Of a stretch of DNA of 64,000 nucleotides, positions 53,991 to 64,000 are shown in pieces (position 1 is the stretch's first letter; each line of letters starts with the position of its first letter). The stretch is from Symbiodinium natans (lineage: Eukaryota; Sar; Dinophyceae; Suessiales; Symbiodiniaceae): NCBI GenBank assembly GCA_905221605.1, contig CAJNDS010002813.1, forward strand, positions 1-64,000. Reading direction: 5' to 3'. The translations under genes and the position numbers were made by a program. Below the pieces are notes generated by a model. That model saw only the letters and a program-made list of their open reading frames with translations, had not been told where the DNA came from and did no database searches.

Positions 53991-54881
53991 TGCCGATAGC
54001 CTTTGAGCCCGACACGCTGGACACAAGTACCCTGCGCAAGTCGCAGGCTCCATGCCCCTACGAAGCAGGGACGGAAATCGATCTGTCACCGAAGGAGATT
54101 GGATTCTCCCACTTCTCCATCTCGGCGCACTTTAAGGATGGAAAGAGCATCGCTTCTACCTTGAAAGAGCTTCTTCAGGGCAAGTCCACGAGTGAGATCC
54201 CCATTGTGGAGGTGTACTGGACGGAGGGGCAGTTCTGGACCATGGCGAATCGACGCCTGGCCGTTTTCCGACTCTTTCAGCAGATGCGGCCGGCAGAAGG
54301 CGCCACCATCAGAGTGCGGGTCGCGGACGACGCTGCCGCAGAAAAGTGGGGCTTCTGGAGGCGGTGGACCACTGGGTTGTGGAGGGGCCGCCGAGCTCAG
54401 ATTCGGACGACCTCTGAGATGATCGGCCGCACTGCAGAGGAGACGTTCTTCCACTCCCTGGAGGCCCTTGAGGCCGGCGCGGAGCCGGTTTTGGAGCAGA
54501 CGGGCTTGGAGCAGACGGGCTTCAGCAGTGCACCGAGGCCTGAGAGAATGGTCAAAGTCCTTGAGGAACTGCAGTGCGAAGGTGAAGGTACCGGGGAGGA
54601 TGTGGGCTTGGACGGACAGGTCCCAGAACTTCCAGAACTAGACGAAGACAGCGAAGAGCTGGAGATGGAGGACAACAGCATCGTGCTGACCCAATCTCAC
54701 GTTTCCCGATTCCTGATCACCAGGCAGCTGGACGACCAACTGGCTCCAGAACTCTGGAGGTTCTCCATCTCGCAGCCTGTGACTGCGAAAGACTTGCTGC
54801 GATCCCCCTTGTCATATGAGCTCACGATCGACACGCCGATTCCCGACACGTTCTGCAACCAGTACGAGTACCTGAGCCTTG
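53991..54881 (+). CDS. ParB/sulfiredoxin-like domain portion, in frame with both helicases
   Basis: Same uninterrupted frame as the DSHCT region (open 53525-55006). Residues around 54066-54350 read DLSPKEIGFSHFSISAHFKD, LLQGK, IPIVEVYWTEGQFWTMANRR and LAVFRLFQ, the pattern of a ParB/sulfiredoxin-like fold common in dinoflagellate proteins (D/L-PxxIxFTHxxIS...NRRLxALRxFQ). A basic stretch (WRRWTTGLWRGRRAQ), a tandem LEQTG repeat and an acidic linker (ELPELDEDSEELEMED) follow. The end, CNQYEYLSLG, joins by a GC-AG intron (54882-55098) in matching phase to SYWLLCPHLPG of the SF1 helicase part. Catalytic function of this domain is not established; it may bind nucleic acid or nucleotide. Confidence 0.65.
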
Positions 54882-55098
54882 GCAGAAAGCATGGTTTAAA
54901 TGAGCACAACCACAGGTGGCTAACCTCCTGTGTTCTGAGACGAATATTGCGCGAGTCGTCCGTTGGGTTTTTTGTGCCATGCACGGGCTCCCATTGGTCT
55001 CACTGAGGCGCAGCTTTGCTCTGCCAATGCTGGAGGCCCGTTGTGCGACAAAGTCTTCATGTTTCCCATGTGGTTATGAGCCTCCTCCGTCCTCCCAG

Positions 55099-58000
55099 GC
55101 TCCTACTGGCTCCTCTGTCCGCATTTGCCCGGTTGTCTCATTGAGTGTCAGGAGCTGCGTGAGGACTTGAAGAAATCCTTGGACCCCTATGATTTGGACC
55201 TGGAGGCTGCAGAGGAAGTGCGCCTGGTTCCGCTGGAGGCAAGGTGTTGGGACAGTCGGTTGTGTTGTATGGCTTTGCTTGCCACTGGACAGATCTGGAT
55301 GATCTGGCCAGGTTGCACACGAGACGATGAAGGCGGAGAAAAAGGACATTCCTCGCATACCCCCATGGTTTCCCGCTGCTCGCCAGAAAGAAGCGACTTG
55401 CAGCACAGATTCTGTGTCATTGTGGTTGTGCAGCTCAGGAATCGGATTCTGAAGAGGTGATGCTGGTGCTGGCTGGCCGGGGTCAGGCAAAGTGTGCCCA
55501 AGGAGCTCCAGGCCAAATGTGCCTGCTCTTCCAGGCGCATGCTGCAGCATTTTTGACCCTTGATGGTTGCGAGACTGTTGCGAGCCAGAAGGCTCAGCGT
55601 ACATGCAAATTCTGAAGGATGGTGCCATCACGAAGCCAGCCGCCTTGCCTGGCCCGCTGGTTGCAGAAGAGATGCCCCGCGAGGCCCTTCCATTGCAAGT
55701 ACATCCTGGAGGCGCACAATGTCTTGCAAGCTTTTCCTTCCACAGCATCTGGCACAAACAGTCTTTCCTGCTACCACTAGTACCCTCTCGTGCAGCAGGT
55801 TGTTACCGGCTGGGCCTTCTTCACACCACGCCGAAGAGCAAGCATGCAGTGGTCCTCATCTCGCAAGACAAGCGCTTGCCGCCGTGTGATGCCACCGACA
55901 TGTTTGAGGTCCTGTACGCTGGAGGCTGCGAAGAAGCAAGCGCAGACATACAGCTGATCAAGAGTCCGAGCTTGGAGGGCGTTTGGCGAATTGGCCATGT
56001 CAGGAGAGACGGGCGAGCCTGGAAGTTGGGCATTCGATCGGGGAACTTAGTCAGAGCTGTAGAGGGCTGGGATGGCGAGCCTGTGATGCAGGATGCCTCA
56101 GCAACGGGGGTGAGGTTGCTCGTTGAAGGCAAGCCAAAAAAGTGGAGGCTTGCCATGTTAAGTTGTCATGCTCTGACATCCATCCGCATCGGAGCCGCCC
56201 TGGCCAACCCTGGCGGCCACCATCCAATTTTCTGGCAGCGTGAGATCTCTGGTCGCCGCGACTGTGATGCCAGCACCTTCACTGGGACCTCCGAGGCGCA
56301 GTGTGCTGCCATGCGTTCCGGCCTGACCGAGGCGGACCTGCAAGACATGGGCTTGAACCTTTCGCAAGCACGCGCGGTCCAGAAGCTGGTTGACTGTCCG
56401 CATGGCGTTCGCCTGGTGCAGGGCCCTCCAGGCCAAACGGCTAAACTGCCACACTGCCACACTGCCACACTGCCATCATGTTTTGTTTTGAAAGTCTCGA
56501 CATCTCATGGTATCTCTATGTCTGCTAGGAACTGGCAAGACCCATACGCTGGCGGTGCTTCTGGAGCAGTGCGCGAAACTGGCGCTGTGCGTCAAGGCCA
56601 AGGAGGATGCCGACGATTCTGCGCAGCTTGCCGTGATGTTGATGCGCCTCTTTGTGTCTGAGTGATCCCGCCGGTTGTGTTAGCCAGGGTATTTTTAACG
56701 CGTACGTTGTTTACCCCCGCTGCAGGCAGGCACCAAAAAGCAAAGGGAGGAACCGTTTCCAAAAGCGCGCCCGCGGCAGCAAATGCGAAAACCTGCCGGA
56801 GCCACCGGACGTCGACACGAGGAAGCGCCATGCGAACCGATGCCTTGTGTGTGCTCCGACCAACATCGCCGTGCAGGAGGTGCTGCGACGCCTGCTGGAT
56901 CGCCTTGGTGCTGAGCACCGGTGTCAGGTGGTCCTGGTGGCAACACAAGACCGTGCGGGAATCCCGTGGTCAGATCTGCGTGGTGATGATGCCCGGCTTT
57001 CAGGTGTTCTTCTTGACCACAGGAAGAAGCGCGTCAAACGCATCGCTCGCTTCTGGCTTGGGGAGGGCTTTGGGAAGGCGAAGCCGTATCTCCAGCAACC
57101 TCCATGGGCGTATGAAGCAGGAAACTCTTGCTTTGCCCTCTTGGTGAGCGATCCTGTGCAGGCCTTCGCTTGCTGGCACTCGTCCAAGGGTGGCAAGGGT
57201 GGCAAGGGCAAGGAGAAGCCAGGCCAGGACGCCGTTCAGGTCGTGCGCCTCCTGGACTTCGTGCATCGGAAGCTTAAGGACATTCTGAACACTGTCCAGG
57301 ACCAAGAGGTCGAGCTCTGCAGTGAGGTTGCCTTTGCAACGCAAGAGTTCTCCCCTTTCATGTGCTCCAGGCAGGAGAGGCGGAGGTTGTCAGCTGAAGC
57401 AGAAGTCTTCCGCACCCTCCAAGCCTTGCGCGACCAGCTCGAGCTCTTCAAGCAAAAGCTTGCGGAGCTCCTGGAGCTCTGGGAGCCGGAGGCTTCTGCC
57501 TCGTCCGAGTGGGTGGAAGTCCCTCCTCGAAGTCCTCGAAAGGGAGTAGCGGCGGCTGCGGCAGGTTCCGAAGAGGGCGGGGCGGTCGGGGAGTCCGTTG
57601 GCAGTGCCGGCATCGCTAGGGACATGGCGCAGATGGCGCAGGACCGGAAGCGTGCCTACGCGCTGGTGGACTGGGTGGTTAATCATGAGGCGGATGCGAA
57701 GGCCAAGGCCTTGGAAGCATTGATCGAACTCCTCGGATTGGATGCATCTCCAATTGCCCCGACACCCGCGACATCGGAGGAGGCCCTGGCTGCTGCCGAG
57801 AAGCGTCTCAAGGTCCTCTTACATCCGGACAAGGCATCCCCAGACATGAGGCTTTGCGCCACGGCTGCTTTCCAGAATCAGGAGCTGGCCATGGAGGCAG
57901 TGCGCAAGTCCTTGAAATGTCCAGTCCCTGGCACCGCACAGAATGAACGGACCCAGGACGCCCAGGATGTGGAGCCCTCCAGGAGCTTCGAGATCAACGT

Positions 58001-59770
58001 GGATGCACGCCTGCGGACCATGCTTTCCCAACAGACTTTGGATGCTCTGGATGCAGCCTCGGCCGTTCACGTCGAGCTGTTGCATGCCTGCATGGCCGTG
58101 CGGACGGCGCAGTCGTCCTTCCTGAAAGGAGCGCTCCTGAGGAGGGCGGCCTTGGTGTTCTGCACCCTCACGGTGGCAGGGCGGAGCAGCATCTGTGGCC
58201 AGCAGATCCCGACAGTCCTCATCGATGAGGCCTGCCAAGCATGCGAAGCCGAGACCCTCGTGGCACTGCGCAGCTGGGTGCAGCGCCTCTTCCTGGTGGG
58301 CGACCCGCGACAGCTCCCGGCCACCGTGTCGTCGACGCTGGCCAAGCGTGCGGGTTATGCACGTTCCATGTGGCCTGGATGAAGTCTTCTCAATATTCTC
58401 CGCATACTTGGTATGTAATTGTAGAGTGGCGTGGCACATAAGTCGGCGACACTTTGAGACTACTGAACATCTTCCTGACACCTTCAGCATCAGCATCAAC
58501 ATGTCCAAACGTGCTCAGGTTCGAGCGCCTAGAGCAATTCGGAACTGAACCAGATCTCTTGGAGGAGCAATACCGCATGGATCCACCGATCCTGTGCTGG
58601 TCCAATGACTGCTTTTACGCTTCTTGGCCGCAATCCCCCAAGACCATCTATTCCACGTGCTGATCATCGCTGAGCCTTTGGAAGCTCTTGCGGCCATGAA
58701 CCCAATCGCGAAACCCTCCCGCCCACACCCGTGAATCTCGGGGATTGTATTTTGGCTCGGACGAGGCTGGACGTATCCGGACGGCCGACAACGTCTTGCA
58801 AAGAGAGACCTTCCTGGATCCAGATGCGGATGCCTTGAATCCTCTTGAGCAGCATCGGATTGGTCCTTTTCGGCTGCCGCTTAGATGGCAACGGCAGGGT
58901 TCTCTCACGTTCTCCGACGTTCTATCCGCGCTTTGAGGCCACGAGCGTGTCAATGAGCTACCGTTAATGTGCCGAGGATGGACACTTCTCAGGAACGTTG
59001 GATGGAGGAACAGGCGCGCAGCCTTCTCAAAGGGTACGGTAGCGGGGATGCACAGCTTAGTCGCAGGCTTGTGCGGTACTTGCACTCATGTCCTGCCTTC
59101 TTAGATGCAGAGGTACGCTTTTCATATCGCAATCCTCGCGAAGCTGATTTCCTCATGCAAATTCTGCACCAGTTCTTCCGCAAGTGCCGGCCACAAATGG
59201 GAACTACCGTCGGTATCATCACACCGTACCGTGCCCAGGTAGAACTTTTCGAAGATCTCTTGAAAAAGGCCCACGATCGCGTCCGTAGTTGCACATCCGT
59301 GGCAACTGTGGATGGATTTCAAGGGAACGAGCGCCTTGGATGCGTGCAGCTCTCCCTTTACTTTTTTTGGTCAGGGTTAAAGTTAAAGCTTAAATGCGCA
59401 GCTGCCGAGCAAACAAGGCGGGACATCATCGTCATTTCCACTGTCAGGCTTGAGTTGTTGCACGAATTACCGGTGCTTGTTCAGATGCTGGAGTCGTACT
59501 TGTCCCTGCGCAGGTCTGGCAAGAGCATCGGCTTCAATGCAGATGAGCGGCGGCTGCACCTCAGCTGCGCATGCCTTCTCATGAGCCTACCACATGGTGT
59601 GCTGCCTTTCGGTTCGGTTGCTTTCTGTTGATGTGAAAAAAGCGAAATCTGGTTCTTGGGTTGAGCTTGGAAGCATCGATGTGAGGAATGTGGCGGTCAC
59701 CAGAGCCAAGCGCAATGTCTGGATTATCGGAGACATGGAAACTCTCTACCATGGACAGTCTAAAGGCTCT
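55099..59770 (+). CDS. UPF1/SEN1-type SF1 helicase portion with internal PDZ-like and J-like segments
   Basis: Starts SYWLLCPHLPG, CLIECQELREDLKKSL. A PDZ-like stretch (WKLGIRSGNLVRAVEGWDGE) near 56020-56090 precedes the Q-motif LNLSQARAV. Motif I is split by a GC-AG intron: GPPG up to 56431, TGKTHTL from 56529. Ia is CAPTNIAVQEVLRRLLDRL. A long insert follows, containing HPDK in EKRLKVLLHPDKASPD (57800-57850), resembling a J-domain core. Motif II IDEACQACEAETL and III LVGDPRQLPATV end before an intron at 58373. Then LLEEQYRMDPPIL, GIITPYRAQVELFEDLL, VATVDGFQGNE, intron 59331-59417, RDIIVISTVR, intron 59553-59685, and motif VI NVAVTRAKRNVWIIGD. Family members unwind RNA or RNA-DNA hybrids in mRNA surveillance or transcription termination. 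All core motifs are present; some exon edges are approximate. Confidence 0.82.
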
Positions 59771-60291
59771 GGAGCTGCTTGGGGGGGGGGGGGGGGTTGT
59801 GCTCCGGATGCTGTGCAACCATCTAGATACAACGTCTTCCAGGCAATGCTTGGCGAGACCTGCTGGAATTTGCTCGGCTGCGTGCATGGGTCCTCCCTGC
59901 CGGCACCCGAGCTGAGTCACCACAGCCGCCAAAGCCAGCAAAGTCACCAGATCCGCCAGCCACGCCTGACATTTTGTGGACGGAGCTGCAGAGAGCTGAG
60001 TGGGAGGACTCTTGTCCACAAGTGTGGCAAACGGCTTTCTCTTTTTCGTCTGGTGCGCAGACACAGACACACAATAAGCGAAATATAGAGCACGAGGGAA
60101 TAAGAAAGAGAGAAAGAGCCTCGGCCCTTCATTCATACTTCTGCCAAGCTTCCACCACTCTCCTGCTAGAGGCACACGCAGAGAGACGGGAGAGGTAAAG
60201 GGTGGTAAAGGGAAGCTCCTCCTGTGCCATCTCCTAGGAGCAGAAGGCGTTTGGCTGGATGAGGATGCGGCTTGTGGCCGGATACCTGCAG
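59771..60291 (+). other. Intron or linker between the helicase and the zinc-finger/repeat tail
   Basis: A run of 14 G begins about 59789. A protein-like stretch near 59965-60035 (DILWTELQRAEWEDSCPQVW) may be a small exon continuing the helicase C-terminus. The rest resembles intron, ending in CCTGCAG before the exon at 60292. Confidence 0.35.
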
Positions 60292-61695
60292 GCGTACTGC
60301 AGCCTCTGTGATCGCGTGGCTGAAGACGGTCACTTGGAAAGCCCAGCGCACCAGGAGGCGAAGCGGGACCCATGCAAGAGAATGGCATCCCAGAGCCGGC
60401 TGGAGGGCTTCTTCGTGCGATTGCAGCTTGACCCGGAAGAGGAGCCCGGCCTCTCCCTCGCGGTGTGCGACCGCGGGGACCGCGCCTTCGCCGTGTCGGT
60501 GGCGCCGGGCTCAGCCATGGAGCGGTGGAACGAGTGGGCAGGACAATTCGACCTTCAGGTCGCCGAGGGCTGCCAAGTCCTGGAAGTGGATGGCTTGAGA
60601 GGGCCAGCGGCTGTCGCAGCATTAGAGGCGCTGTCTGGTGATGGCCCCCACAAGCGCCGCCTGGGCTTCACTGTTGCCATGGGTTCCCAGAGCGAGGGTA
60701 CAGAGGAGGCTTCGCCGACAAGCGGTGCCCAACAGTCTCAAGAATCGGAAGGGTGGGAAGCTCGGCAAGCTCGGCAGGCTCGGGAAGCTCGGGAAGCCCA
60801 ACATGCCCAGCATGCTCAAGCTGCTTGGGGGACTTGGGGAACTCCTTTCGAGCCGCGGCCCACCAGCCCAGAGGTGCGCCGTGGTGGTGCCGTGACAAGC
60901 TCAGATAAGTGGCCATCTGTTAGCGACATCGCTGGCCCAGGAGTCATGTGGCAGGCCCTCTACAGCGGCCTTTGTGCCAAGAAAGCTCCTGACCTGGCTT
61001 CGGACCAGATTGGCAGGAACCTTGACTCTGGTGATGTCGTGATCCAGCCTGCGAGATGTGTTCAGTTGACTTCTGGTCCAGCAGCCGGGTTGCTTCGAAT
61101 GCCCATCTCGATGGATTCAATGGAGGATCACTTGGCTTGGGTCACTCTCGATGCACGGCCTTGCTCGGACGGCAGGCTTCATTTTAGTCCCGGGTGCTCT
61201 GGTTGCCTGTGGATGGCTCAGCGAAAGGTTGTCGTGAGGAGCGAGTGCAGCCTCGAATCGGCTGTCGTTGCCGAGCTCCCTGCAGGGACGCTTGTCCGGC
61301 AAGACGGTATCTGCAAGCTGACGGGAAAGACTTTGCGAATGCCAGTCTGGACGTCTGACTCGGCTGACTCGTTTGGCTGGGTGACACTGTCTGCACCAGA
61401 TGCTGGGGCTCCGCTGTTGACATTCCACCTGCCCGGCGGCCCAGGCCGGTGCTGGCGTGCGTTGGAGCCGCTCAAACGTCGACAGGGCCAAGCTTTGGAC
61501 TCTGCACTTGTCGAGCCCCCAGTCGAAGCCGGAGAACTGGTTCTCCAAGAAGGTGACGCCGTCAAGCTTTCGAATGGCGTCGTTCGCCTCCCAATCAGGC
61601 GCAATCACGAGACGCAGGTGGCCTGGGTGACTTTGCACTCGCTTTTTGTGAGCGATGCCTCAGGATATGTGTACCTTTGCAGCCGCAGCACCTAG
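60292..61695 (+). CDS. U1-type zinc finger, PDZ-like and triple-repeat tail protein
   Basis: Open frame (ATG at 60259 possible, but a CAG acceptor at 60291 suggests an internal exon) ending TAG 61693-61695. It begins with a C2H2 finger, CSLCDRVAEDGHLESPAH, as in U1/matrin RNA-binding fingers. Next is a PDZ-like segment (GLSLAVCDRGDRAFAVSVAP, CQVLEVDG), an A/R/E/H-rich linker, and three ~100-residue repeats each ending in a similar box: LRMPI...AWVTLDA, LRMPVW...GWVTLSA and VRLPIR...AWVTLHS. These look like SH3-type beta repeats (the second has VVVRSECSLESAVVAELPAG). The likely role is protein or RNA binding. It could be the C-terminus of the upstream SF1 helicase gene (same strand, acceptor-like start) or a separate gene. 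Confidence 0.55.
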   Translation, partial: AYCSLCDRVAEDGHLESPAHQEAKRDPCKRMASQSRLEGFFVRLQLDPEEEPGLSLAVCDRGDRAFAVSVAPGSAMERWNEWAGQFDLQVAEGCQVLEVDGLRGPAAVAALEALSGDGPHKRRLGFTVAMGSQSEGTEEASPTSGAQQSQESEGWEARQARQAREAREAQHAQHAQAAWGTWGTPFEPRPTSPEVRRGGAVTSSDKWPSVSDIAGPGVMWQALYSGLCAKKAPDLASDQIGRNLDSGDVVIQPARCVQLTSGPAAGLLRMPISMDSMEDHLAWVTLDARPCSDGRLHFSPGCSGCLWMAQRKVVVRSECSLESAVVAELPAGTLVRQDGICKLTGKTLRMPVWTSDSADSFGWVTLSAPDAGAPLLTFHLPGGPGRCWRALEPLKRRQGQALDSALVEPPVEAGELVLQEGDAVKLSNGVVRLPIRRNHETQVAWVTLHSLFVSDASGYVYLCSRST

Positions 61696-61865
61696 ACTTG
61701 CGCAACATCCGCGCACAGCTTGCCCCAGCAGCAGCTGTTCGTGTATGATGGGAGGTGTTCTGTCTGTTGTGTGATGTCTTATGCAAAGCTCAAGACTTCA
61801 ATCGCCATGCCATTGATGACTTTGAGCAGGCTCGGAGGGGGAACTCGGCGGGGGCTGTTTGCCTC

Positions 61866-61996
61866 CGAGTCTCCCTCTCTCTCTCTCTTTCTCTCTCTTT
61901 CTCTCCCTCTCTCTTTCACTCTCTTTCTCTCTCTCTCTCTCTTTCTTCTATCTCTCTCTCTTTCTCTCTCTCTCTCTCTTTTTCTCTCTATTTCTC

Positions 61997-62027
<31 letters not shown>

Positions 62028-62052
62028 CTTTCTCTCTCTCTTTCTCTCTCTT

Positions 62053-62093
<41 letters not shown>

Positions 62094-62165
62094 TTCTCTC
62101 GCTCTGTCGCTCTGTCGCTCTCTGCCGCTCTCTCTCTCCTTCCTCCCTGCCCCCCCCCCCCCCTC
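61866..62165 (+). repeat. Long pyrimidine (TC/TTTC)n tract
   Basis: About 300 bases of almost pure C and T on the plus strand, built of CTCTCTTT and TCTC units and ending in a 14-C run. Serine/leucine-rich and arginine/glutamate-rich ORFs through it are artefacts. It starts about 170 bases after the stop at 61695 and may lie in a 3' UTR or intron. Confidence 0.95.
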
Positions 62166-62640
62166 CACTCCCTCACTCTCTTGTGGTTCTCCCTGTCTCT
62201 GTCAACTGTCTGGCCCCACAGGCATTTCAAAGCTGCAGCTTCGCCGAGTTGCAGGATTCGCTGTGGAGATGCACCCGCTCGACAGTGAACCGTGCAACAT
62301 CTCGGAGCAAAGACACTGCCATGAAAGTTTGCCCCTGCCTTTTTTGCGCCTTCTTCTTGCTGGACATGACGTCCCTAAAGCCGACCGAGCTCACCGCATT
62401 CCCATATACCAGCCATTTGATTGTCGGAATAGTTGAAGGCCAGTCAGGTTTCTTGCAGACCTGAAGCTGCAATCCATACTACGCCGGCCCAAAAGCACCA
62501 GAGCACCACATCTCCAGCAACAAAAAGGAGCTCTACACAAGCTCTACATACAGCTGGACAGCAGATGCGATCCTTTCGGCTTCATGGAGCCAGCGGCGTG
62601 GCAGCTTTCCTGTTCCTGAACGTGCCTCAGAATGGGACGT
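62166..62640. other. No gene established after the pyrimidine tract
   Basis: A CCCCACAG acceptor-like site at about 62213-62220 is followed by open frames in all three phases for over 60 codons (for example LQLRRVAGFAVEMHPLD), so an exon is possible but the frame cannot be chosen. Confidence 0.25.
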
Positions 62641-62644
62641 TTCA

Positions 62645-62693
62645 ATGCTCTCAGTGCTTTCAGTGCTTTCAGTGCTTTCAGTGCTTTCAGTGC
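62645..62693 (+). repeat. 10-bp tandem repeat (TCAGTGCTTT)n
   Basis: Five near-perfect copies of TCAGTGCTTT in a row. Confidence 0.95.
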
Positions 62694-63863
62694 TATTTGT
62701 GCTCCAAGTGAGGTCCTAGTGATTGTGAGTGCACCGAAAACTGCGGCTCCACCGAACGATGCAACACACTGAACATGGATTGAAGGGGCTGAGCGCTTTA
62801 GGGCTCCACAAAAGTAAAGGGCCGACGAACGCTCCTCTGCACCCCAAACGAGCGACACATTTTTCGTGAACTTTCTCGTAGTTGTTCCTTTGAACATGCG
62901 GGAGCAGGGCAGGGTCGCGGGCAAGATCTGATAAGTGTCCGATGTCCCCGAGATGTCCCGAGGTTGCAGGCGAGATGGGCAGAAGGCTGGTCCTGAGCAC
63001 CGCGCGGAGCAAAGCTCCGTGCGCATGTCGGATGTGCACGTCTGTCTCTCGCAGGCTATGATGGCTTGGATGCCTGTTCGGAGAAGATCGGTAGCAGCAT
63101 TGGGCCCGCGTGTCAGCATCTGAGTCTGCTTCGGGTTGCGCGGGTTCGTCTGACCGGGGCAGGTGCGGTGGTACTGCCGGTGCAGCAGTGGCCTGCTGGT
63201 ATCTGGGCTTATGTGCAGAATGCTGCTGTGTTCAACAGGTCGTAAAGATTCAGTCGGACGGGGTTGCTGCAGGTCTAGCGATGCGAACGTCCGTTCGACA
63301 CCCAGACCTATTGTTGCACGGGCGGGCAATTAGATCGAGCAAGCTGACAGGATGGACCTGCTGGCCCCGGACAACAGCACCCTTGGCCGCACATGAACTG
63401 CTTCGGTTCAGTAGGCTTTAGTAGCTACAGTAGGTCAAAGTGATTCGGGGGCTGCAGGTTGGGTGTTTTTTGTTTGGCAGGTGCCGGCCTGGGCCTCGCA
63501 CGCTTTGACAGCCAACGCCGCCTGTCAGACGCTGGAGGCTCCGGCTGTGTTTTGTTGGCTTCGCATCTAAGCCTTTTTGTCGGTTTTCCTTTCTGTTTTT
63601 TCCCAGCCTGCAGTAGAGAATCTACTAGGATGCTCTGGGGCGACGCTATAGTGGCGCCTGCAGCTTCAAGATTCCAGGCGCAAGCCCGCGTGCATGTGGA
63701 GTGTCGACAGCTTCATCTGTAGCATGCATCGGCGGGTGTCGGTGGCAGGTCTCCACTTCCCTATGGCGAGAGTGCTGCCTCCTCAGTGTGTGCAACAGTG
63801 TTCAGCGTAACAGGTGACGAAGCGAGGTCCAAAACGAAGGAGTAGGAGGTGTATGCTCTGCAG

Positions 63864-63968
63864 GCCATCGCCCAGATCGTGGGACGAAGCCTACGCCCTG
63901 GCAGAGCGGTTGCCAGACACTCTGACTCCGCGTGCAGTCCTGGATCTGCTAAAATGTCTATTCGAAAA
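63864..63968 (+). CDS. Possible internal exon of an unidentified gene
   Basis: CTCTGCAG acceptor, then a clean frame reading SPRSWDEAYALAERLPDTLT and RAVLDLLKCLFE, up to a possible GT donor at 63969-63970. The frame would stop at TAA 63970-63972 if unspliced. Composition is helical and leucine-rich. Family not recognised; the gene would continue beyond the window. Confidence 0.3.
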
Positions 63969-64000
63969 GTAACAACACCTGCGTTTCAGACTTTCTCATG

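Noticed and set aside
61720-62464. Serine/leucine-rich and arginine/glutamate-rich ORFs
   Set aside because: They are translations of the (TC)n tract in several frames and on both strands.
62544-63329. 261-codon minus-strand ORF
   Set aside because: Composition is irregular, no motif is recognised, it crosses the 10-bp repeat, and neighbouring genes are on the plus strand. Most likely a chance open frame.

Overview
The window looks like nuclear DNA of a dinoflagellate, most likely of the Symbiodinium group. The grounds are: protein exons separated by introns whose 5' ends read GT, GC and probably GA, with short direct repeats across the junctions; sequences resembling the dinoflagellate spliced leader in front of a gene and inside an LTR; host genes all on one strand; and a heavy load of Ty1/copia and LINE retroelements and satellites. 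It is not bacterial.

Layout. (1) 1-8.1 kb: minus-strand Ty1/copia element A, cut by the window start, with Gag-protease, an internal proline-rich ORF, and a Pol frame that stays open from 6145 to base 1. (2) 8.4-10.2 kb: nothing recognised. (3) 10.17-31.56 kb: a tandem array of a ~1.735-kb unit, interrupted by a 440-bp AT-rich insert (10597-11036), a local triplication of a ~440-bp sub-unit (12.93-14.25 kb), and a complete 9,043-bp copia element B (16004-25046) with identical 135-bp LTRs and a 5-bp target duplication. (4) 31.56-43.1 kb: gene-poor; one possible terminal exon and many decayed LINE fragments on both strands, plus minisatellites. (5) 43.16-61.7 kb: plus-strand host genes.

Host genes. 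The first (43164-44288) is a single-exon gene joining a cold-shock-like domain, an EF-hand, a coiled coil and a Smr domain, with a spliced-leader-like sequence just upstream. The second (44665-49694) has six exons and encodes in one chain the AccD-like and AccA-like acyl-CoA carboxyltransferase halves, a pyruvate-carboxylase-type carboxyltransferase and a biotin carrier domain, with no biotin carboxylase: the part list of a transcarboxylase. The third (about 50.8-61.7 kb) reads as a Ski2-like DExH helicase that runs in frame into a ParB/sulfiredoxin-like domain and then, by a phase-matched GC-AG intron, into a UPF1/SEN1-type SF1 helicase carrying an internal J-like segment, then a zinc-finger/PDZ-like/repeat tail. 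(6) 61.9-64.0 kb: a long pyrimidine tract, short repeats and one possible exon.

All domain calls come from reading motifs by eye. Exon borders were judged from reading phase and family alignment; no search was run.
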